This document shows positions 27,101 to 36,100 of a stretch of 46,390 nt of DNA, one piece after another; the first letter of the stretch is position 1, and each line of letters opens with the position of its first letter. The notes under the pieces were generated by a model that saw only the letters and a list, made by a program, of their open reading frames with translations, did not search any database and was not told the origin of the DNA. The position numbers and the translations under genes were made by a program. The DNA comes from a virus, in IMG/VR virus record IMGVR_UViG_3300001848_000720, positions 1 through 46,390 of that record. One strand, given 5' to 3'.

Positions 27101-30100
27101 ACCACTTGTGTAGAATCCTGGCTTTGTGCACGCCACACTCGATCATCGTATCTCACCAACGTACCATCAGCATAGGTTCCGTCGGGGCTCCAGATCTCCA
27201 CTTGACTCTGATATTGGTATCGGTCAAATTTTATATTGACTCGTACACTGCGCGCCAGATTATATTGTTGATAGACATCCGGTATTGTTGACGAGTTATA
27301 GACTTTGCCTAACCCCAAGCCAGTCATACGTGCATAGGCTCTGGCAGTGATAGTACCACCAGCTGAAAAAACCACTACCGGTTGAGTGCGGTATCCGCTG
27401 CCGGCGCGAGTTATGTTTACCGCAATAACCGAGCCTAAATCATCAATGATCGCCTCGGCCAAGGTGGGTAGTAATGCATCACCCTCAATAGTCACAGTAG
27501 GTGGTGAAACATAACCCAAACCACCATCAAATACGTCTATACTCTCAATGCTCAACAAGAAATTGTTGTACCATTGACTCCAAGGCCATTGAGTCCATAT
27601 TGGATTGTTAGCTTCGGCGTTGCTATTATTGGTATCAGGACTGCCAGTAGCTTGACTTTGAGCATAGGGCATGAGTACCGGGCTGGTATATTGTGCCGGT
27701 ACCAAGTCCGTATTCCAGTATGCTGGTACATCAAAGTCAGTATCGTCGCCAGAGTATTGATCAAGACCCGAATATCGCAAATTGAATTCTCTCACCTGTA
27801 CATGATAGGGTTTGACTTCTTGGATATAGTCTGATACAAATTCCTGATTGTCGCGTTGATAGTTAGGGAATGGCAACAATCCACGTACCCTATGATCCAC
27901 ATCTATCAAGCTGGTCTTGACTAGCCACTGTGGTGCTGCGAATTCCTGCAACACAAGATCAAACGTCAACATCAAGAGATTGTTGCGTTCAATCAAAAGC
28001 TCATCAATGAAAATCTCCTCATTGAGCGCTTGTAGAATCTTGCGTGTTTCAGTTGTGGGTGCTTGGTCAAACAATCTAGCATCATATACTTCAGTATCAT
28101 AACCAAAACCACCTGCCACATAATCATAGATACTGTTATTGATCGCTATGGTACCGTTTTGTAAAGCCACCCGTTCCCAACCGGTGTCGGTTAGTAAATA
28201 AATCTCAAATTGTCCCTGAGAATTGGCGCTGACGCGAACACTGGATCCCACCGGCACTGTTATGGTGCTGAGTGTTGCATAGTTTGGTACTGTCAACACG
28301 CATCTAGTGCTGGGATTGTACCCAGGACGATACCAATCAATATAACTCCAATAATCAGATGTGCGATAATTTTGCACTCGCACCAATTGCAATTGCCGTG
28401 CGCTACCAATAGAGCCTACCTCATAGATACTCCAGAGACCAAATTCAGAACTATCGCTGAGTACCAAGTATCGATATCCCAGGGGCACTGTATAGATATT
28501 TTGATAACTCAATACTTCTAGATTGGCCACTTCAAAATTGTATGCGCCTGAATTGGTTGCAGGTATTGGTTCCTGACTGTTTAGTAGAGCAAAACTACGC
28601 ATTTCAGAGATGGGATATTGGGCCATCACTGTGTTAGCACGTATGATATAGTTACGTAAAGCCGCAAATCTATCATTGAACATGCTTTGTCTGGGTCGGA
28701 ATTGCACGCCATATTGTTCGGCTGGACTTAATGTAGGATCTGGAACTAAATTACCGGCAGTATCCACACCGCAGAAACTGTCTAACAATTTACGATAAAG
28801 ATTGTCACTGATCCACCCATCGGCTCGGCCCTGTGGTATCAATTCGTATTCCACGTGTATGTTGTCATCATTGAGTTCTCGGTCAAACTCAATATGCAAC
28901 ACAGTGTCTTGTGCCTCTAGTAATCCAGCACAGTTGTAAATGGCCACTGTATTAGCATCCAGCGCAGCCAGATATGCAATACCACTGAGTCTGGGGTTTT
29001 CAATATATTGCGCCACCGCCGACACCGGTAACGTCTTGCCTTTATTGGTGGCCGTGGTTGTTAGTCCGCGTACCCAGAAGAAGTATTGAGTTTGTATATT
29101 TCCCTGCGGAGTCAATACCGAGTTGATGCTATAGCTCAAATTGTTGTGCACCGTACCAGGACCTGTGTAAGCAGCCGGTGGAGTATCGCTGACTATCCAT
29201 TGATACACATCCACTGAGCTACCTGGGAAAACTTGACCCCATTGACGAGCGGCGTAAACGATATTGTCCTGTGCTGGATCAACAAAGCGAACTGTACTAA
29301 TATCCCACCATACTTGACCCACATGGTCTTGTGCCCAGGTTGTGCCACGCAGATTGACCGGACCTGCATTGTAGCTGGCCGGATCAATGGCCGAGATAAA
29401 ATCAATGTTCTGCTGTGCAGCACCCAAGATTTTACCCTGCAAGGGATCAAAGAAGTCAAGGAAATCTGTAGTGCTCAAGGTGTTGAGATTGTAGAGATAT
29501 ACACCGTTCAAAAGACGTACATCCACAACCGGGGCCTGTACATGCAGTGGTTTCCATGCGCTTTCGCGTGTGGGATTTTGCCAGATATAGACACGACCAT
29601 AATCAGAACTGCTGCTATCACCAAGATCACTACCAGGTGCGCCCATCATCAACACACCATTGCGATAACTCAATGCTGTGCCTAGAGCATCTAGCGATTC
29701 CAAGTTGGGAATACCAATCTGTTGTCCCAGGATAAATGCACCAGGGCTGGTGGCACTGGCTGCGGCTGGTGGTAGGTAATCAAACACATAGACTGCACCA
29801 CTGTCAGGTGTGGCACTGAAAAATATAGTAGCACCAGCATCAAATTCTGTGAGGCCGGTATCAAATATCTGTACCAAGTACGTGGTACCGCGAGTGGCTG
29901 ATACCAATAGCTCAGTGGCTGTATCACTGATGGTCAAAGTTCCACCAAATTTAGCGTAGCTGACCGGATAGGGACTTTGTATTGTCTGAGCGAAAACAAA
30001 AGTGTCAAATCCAAGATCATCAAACGTGGTTCCCACGGTACCGGGCGCCACTTGCAATTTGTTGGCGTAGGGTGCCGAAGCAAAGTTCTTGACAGTTATT

Positions 30101-33100
30101 TGTACTAGACCATCTATCAACACAGCCGATACGTTGGGCACTTCGGCATTGATATTTGCTATCAGGCCTTGTAGGCTGGACACTGATCCAGCGGCTGCGG
30201 GAACCACAACATCTTGATTGTTCACACGTAGCGTATCCCCGGGTGTTACTGTGGGATTCTTGATCGTGCTGATCGTGCTACCAAATAATCTGCTTTGGTT
30301 GATTTCGCGTTCTACTACACCGCCCTTGAAAATCTGCAAACTACTTTGTGGTGCTCCCACATAGAGACTGCAATTGTTACGGCAAATATCCACACTTTCG
30401 CCAAAATTGCTGAATTCTGCCGGTATTTGCTGATCAATAACCTGTACCAAGGAGAATTGATTGGTTTCAATATCTACGAAATCACCTATTGCAAGATCGG
30501 TGTTGACTGTGATGTTGTTGCCACTGATCGAAAAGCTATTGGCTGTATTAACCAATGCGCTAGTCTCGGGTGTCAAGAATTTGTTGTTGACCAAGACCGA
30601 AACAGCCAGCGGATCTGGTGCCGAGCCCAATACGGTGAAAGTCACTGTACTGGTTTCACCGTAGTGGAAACGCTGTACATCACGATCATAAACGTACACA
30701 GCACCGGCTTCGACCTGGCCATTTACATCTTGATTCAAAGCGCCAATCAAGACTTGACGACCATCGGTGGTGCAAGCCAAACTATAACCAAATCTAGCTA
30801 ATGTGCCAGAGGGTGTGGGAGGTACTATGGTATCAACGTAACGCCAATAAAACTCTGCTCGTACAACCAGACTGTCAGTCGGCACCAACCCAGGTACAGT
30901 AAGTGCCTTGGTACCGGTATTGAACGTGTAGTCAATGTTGGCGCGCAATAGTTCACCATTCAGCAATACCTGGAAACTATAGATGTCACTGTCAACTAGA
31001 TCTACCTGGAAGAAGTACTGTTTGATATTGTAAACAGGACCACTTGTGGGATTCAACGATACTAGATTGCGTCTCTGAATCAGTATGTCTGTATCTGCAA
31101 ATGGTGCTACGGCAAAGGTAACTTGAGTTAGTCCAGCATCCACGGTGTAATCTACACCTAGGGTCTGTAATGCTCCATCTACTGTGACAAAAATTTGAGT
31201 ATTCAGACTGATCTGTATGTGATCGCTGAAAGCAAAAGTTTTAGTGATGCCATCGCCCTTGTCTGTGACCGATTGGTTTTGCCATTGCACACGAGTGTAG
31301 GCATGCACTTCGCCATGTACCTGATCAGGTGCCGACACATATAGCCAACGTTCATCATCGCTCATGGCCACTGCCCAACCAAACTGCGCTTGATCTGCGG
31401 CCACATCGCCCGGTGTTGTCAGCAATTGATAATTGCTGTAGGGATTCACGCCCGGACCTGCCGCGCTGGGGTCTCGATAAATTATACCAGCATACCCAGC
31501 GTTGGCAAGGCTGGTGCTGCTCAAGCTGGCGGGTGCACCAGACACTGCCCAATCAAGATTACCAAAATCTACCGAAGTTCCATAGTGTCTTACTCCTGTG
31601 GCCCCAAGAATTAGCAGAGCGTCTGATCCATTTGTGGGACTCACCGGTTGATAAGTGCCAGAGTAATTTTTCACATAGGTGTAGACAGCACCGCGCTCGG
31701 TCCCAGTACCAAATCCATATCGTGGACTACCTACCAGAGCGGCCTGTTGATCTGCACCCATGGATACGCTGCTACCATATTGTTCAGTAGCATCCAACAG
31801 TTGCGGTGTCAGGGTCGTGGTAGGCTGATAGATATCTTGTTTCTCGTATACGGCCCAGCGACCCGAACCATTGTCATCTATCCAGGCGCGAGCACCAGGC
31901 ACCAGCTGATTGGCATAGGGCAGATTCACCAAGTCGCTAAATTGTGCCACTCGCATGGTGTTTAATGTGAATCCTAGACCTGTGCCATCAATCACGCTGC
32001 GACCGCCGGGCGGGAATGAGTAGGCAATGGTCACAGTTTCCAAGCTGGGCACTGTGAGCACTGTATAAACACCATCAACTGCGGAATCAAAGAATCTTAC
32101 AATCAGTTTATTGCCAGGTTGTAGGTTGTGCTGTTTGGTAAAGATTACCAAGCTGGTACCATCAAGATTGTCGCAAAGATGATTTATGGTACCCGGAACT
32201 GAATCTGCTCGATAAATGTTCCAGTCGTATTCATTGACCTTTGCTGCCCAGATCGTGGAGCCTTCATGAATTTTACTGAGATTGGCCGAGAGGCTGGTAA
32301 CATCATTGATGTCAAACACTGTGACATCAACTTCGTCCAGATTGACATACCCTGCTGTGGGCAATCCAGTGTCAGTGGGCAATTGTGTAGTAGTAGGCAA
32401 TACATCAGGCGAAGTTATCTTGAAACTCTCACGCCAGATAGTACCAACTGGCACACTTTGATCTGCAGGACTGAACTGACCTGCATTTATGATCTGTATA
32501 GTGCTGGGATTGGCAGTAAGTAATGCGCTGTTGAGTCTGAGTTCAAAGAAACAGCGATTGGCATTGGCTCCATAAACTGCACGTTGGATTGCCCAGTTTT
32601 CATAAACATCATAATCGGCTTGTTCTTTACTGAGTTGCGCCGATCGTAAATTTTCCACACTGAGCAATGTACCCTTGCTGCCCAAAAATTGTCGATAGAC
32701 GTTGAGCTGACTGATTTCGTCGAGGTTTAATGCTGCCAGATATTGGCGTGGTTGGAACCCGATCAAGCCAAAGCTGAACAGATCTTCTTCGGGATCAAGA
32801 TTGCCTTGATTGATATCATAGGTAATCTGTAATTGAGTACTCTTGTTGGCCAAGTTGGGCAGTAGACCCTGCTGTATACGAGTGTAGTCACTCTGCAACC
32901 AATCATTATAGTTAAAGGTGGTGCTGGGTTGTACAATTGTGGCTGCACTCCAATAACTACCCTTGTGTTTGACTAGTTCACCTTTGCTGTAAGTACGGAG
33001 GCCAGTCCACTCTTGTATGTTGTCTTGGTTGAGAATAAAGCCTTGCGCATCTACACTACCATTCCACTGAGTAGTGGTGTTGGCGCGTAAACTCAATCTA

Positions 33101-36100
33101 AATTGCCGTGCACCAGTAATGGGGTCATATATGAGATCACCAAATTCACTACGATTATTGAGAACTATCATGTGTTCGTAGCTGGTATAACGTAGATCTA
33201 TGAAACTGAGACTTTGATCGGTCAAGGGTTCCACAGTAAATGTATTGCCCAAACGAACAATGTTGAGATTACGTGTGGGCAATTCCCGACGATTTTGATC
33301 TAGTAGAATGTTGTCGGCAGTTTGAGCTACGATGCTATCCACTATGGACTGTTCACGAGTGATCTGGAGACGTTGAGCCAGGGGATTGAGATTGATTAAA
33401 CTATTGTTCCCCCAACCTTGCCCTGACCAATACAGGAATTCCACAACCATTTGTGTCCAGTCCAACACATAACCATTGGCAATAGTGTCAAACACAAAAC
33501 CTTGACTTTCCAGCCAACGACCATACCCCAACAAAAACTCTGCCACAGCCGACTCGTCGGCAAATATATTGCTGTAAGGTATCTGTTGTGTTTGGTTGCT
33601 GAATACCGTGCTGATCCTCACAGTAACACCACCGGCACTAAACGTCTGTGGTGTCGAAGTGGCCATGGCAGTATATGCTGTAAAATAGGGAGTCAGGGTA
33701 CTATAACCAAATATCTGATATCCGTTGTCAACTCGTTGCACCATGATCGAGCTATAGGTAGTCTCGGCAAACACCTGATTTTTGTATAGCAGCAGATCAT
33801 AACTGTTGGGCGGTATTACAAACCCAGTATTGGTGCTACCCGGTGTGCTGCGCTCTGTAGTCAGTTGGATATATTGTGGATCACTGAAACTGGCCATACG
33901 ATAGCACAAACGTACATCTAGATTGGCCAAGTCATCATGCAATCGTGTGGTACTGTCTAGGCCGGTCTGTCGATTGTAATCCACAATCCAGTCAATGAAA
34001 CTGGCCTTGCTGACCCCATTTCCGTAAATTTCTAGGTTGCTGGCATCTAGTCTGTAACGTCCATTGTAGAGATACTGGTTAAATTCTGTGTCATACTTGT
34101 ACAGATCACGATCCGCAAATAAAGAAAAGAATTTGGCCGGACGTGTCAATGCCAATACTCGCATCACAGCAAATGGATACAGGCTGCTGTTCCACCATGA
34201 AGCTTCTACTGGACCACCATCGCCCAAACTCCAATTCTTTTCAAATTGTTGAGCATCGTAAGTCCCCACCACTGATTGTAGGGGCGGTAATAGTTCTCCC
34301 TCGCTGCCAGAGGGTATCACTTGTGTAAGACCGGGACGCACATATAAAGGGTTTACATAGGCACCCAGGGGATCGCGCACAATACCGGCTTCAAGGTCAT
34401 CCCACAACACAAAATTGCCATTGGTATAGGGTTCGGGACCATAGGTAAGATCCCACCAGTCGGGCTTGCGAGAAAATCCCAGCATTTCCCAAGCAGTGTC
34501 TTGTGGCTGTTGAGTATCGTAAAAGAATCGATTGATGCCGCGCCAGGCGCCGGGCAAGTAACCATTGTCAAGTAAACTTTGGCTAGAGTTGTAATTGTAG
34601 GTGAATTCATTACTGGAGATATATTCTTGCCGAGTATAATCCAGCTTGTTCCAGGCCACATAGCTGAGAAAATCTTGATTCAAGATTGTCTGTATTTCGC
34701 TATTGGTGAATCCAGTACGTCGGAATTCTCCCGGCAATACATCAGCCATGGTCAGAGGTACCGGATTGTCGTCCAGTTTGAGATTGTTGTAGATACGGCG
34801 TTCAAATTCCAGCAACACTTGATCGCGTATATCACCAAATACAGGTGTGGCGCTACCATCATGACCAATGATCATGCCTTGCTCACCCAGTGTAGTGGTT
34901 TGAATAACTATTTCTGGTTCCCAGGCCGGATATAATCCCAATTTGGTGGGGGTGTTAGGACAGAAACTGCCCGCGGTGCTGGCGTACTCTCGTATGGTCA
35001 GAGTTTGACCCACTTGTAGAGTAATCAGCACACGTATGTGAGCAGCATTTGGTTCAACTACATAATCACGCCCACGAATCAATATGGTATCATCAAGATA
35101 CACATCCATGCCTAGATAATTTGCGCTGGTATAATCGTAAGTTTGCAAAGTATTGAAAACAGTGGTTGTGATGAAATTGATCTGATAAACCGTTTCTTGA
35201 TATTCGGCGCCCGAAGGCAACATGTCAGACCAGTAAAAAGGTTGATTTTGTACACGACCTGTCACAATAGAATCAATCGCTGTGTCTAGTATTTCAGCTG
35301 GAGTTTGGAAATTCAAGGTCTGCTGCGTGACATTTTGTAAAATCAGATTTTTATATTTGGTATATTCGCGACCGTTATATACCAGACTGTTAAAGATATT
35401 AAACTGGTTACTACGCAGGAAATAACCAGCCATTGTGAGTGGTGCGCTCTGCTGCAAAATCACCAGGCCATAAGGAACAATGTCTCCAAGGTCACGGGTG
35501 TTGTTGGCACCATTGATCAAGCCCGACAGATCTGTTAGGTTTTCGCAAATGCTCTGATAGTGTTGGCGCACTGTGCCCAAAGTGAATTCTGCACTATTGG
35601 AGTTGAATGGGTTGTTTTGCAAGTTGATGGGTACTTGGTAAAATCCCAACTTGCTGGTCTGATCGCTCAGAGCCAACACTTCAATCACGCTATCGGCCAC
35701 AGGTGCTGAATTCAGTGTTATCGTAGTAGTGTCGCCATTGATAATATAGCTGTACTCTGTGGGATAAAGAAATACACCATTCACATAGATTTTCAACACC
35801 GGTACATCTTGGCGAGTGCTAACAGCCACATCCAGCTGTAGGTTTATGCTGGTAAACACAAAGCGGAATTGTTGATATATCAAAGACGTAGTTGCAGCAT
35901 TTTGCCAGCCCAACAAACGTTGATAGGTGGTGCGATCGCTGTATTCACGCGGAGTACCGCTGCTGATCATCACAGTGCTGCTGGTGTTGTTTTGTGTGTA
36001 AACGAAACTATCGTTATAGAGATTGTTGTCAAAAACAATGTCACCCACATTGGCTATGGTCTGGTACTTGAGTGGCAATCGCAGTACTGGATCCAGTATA

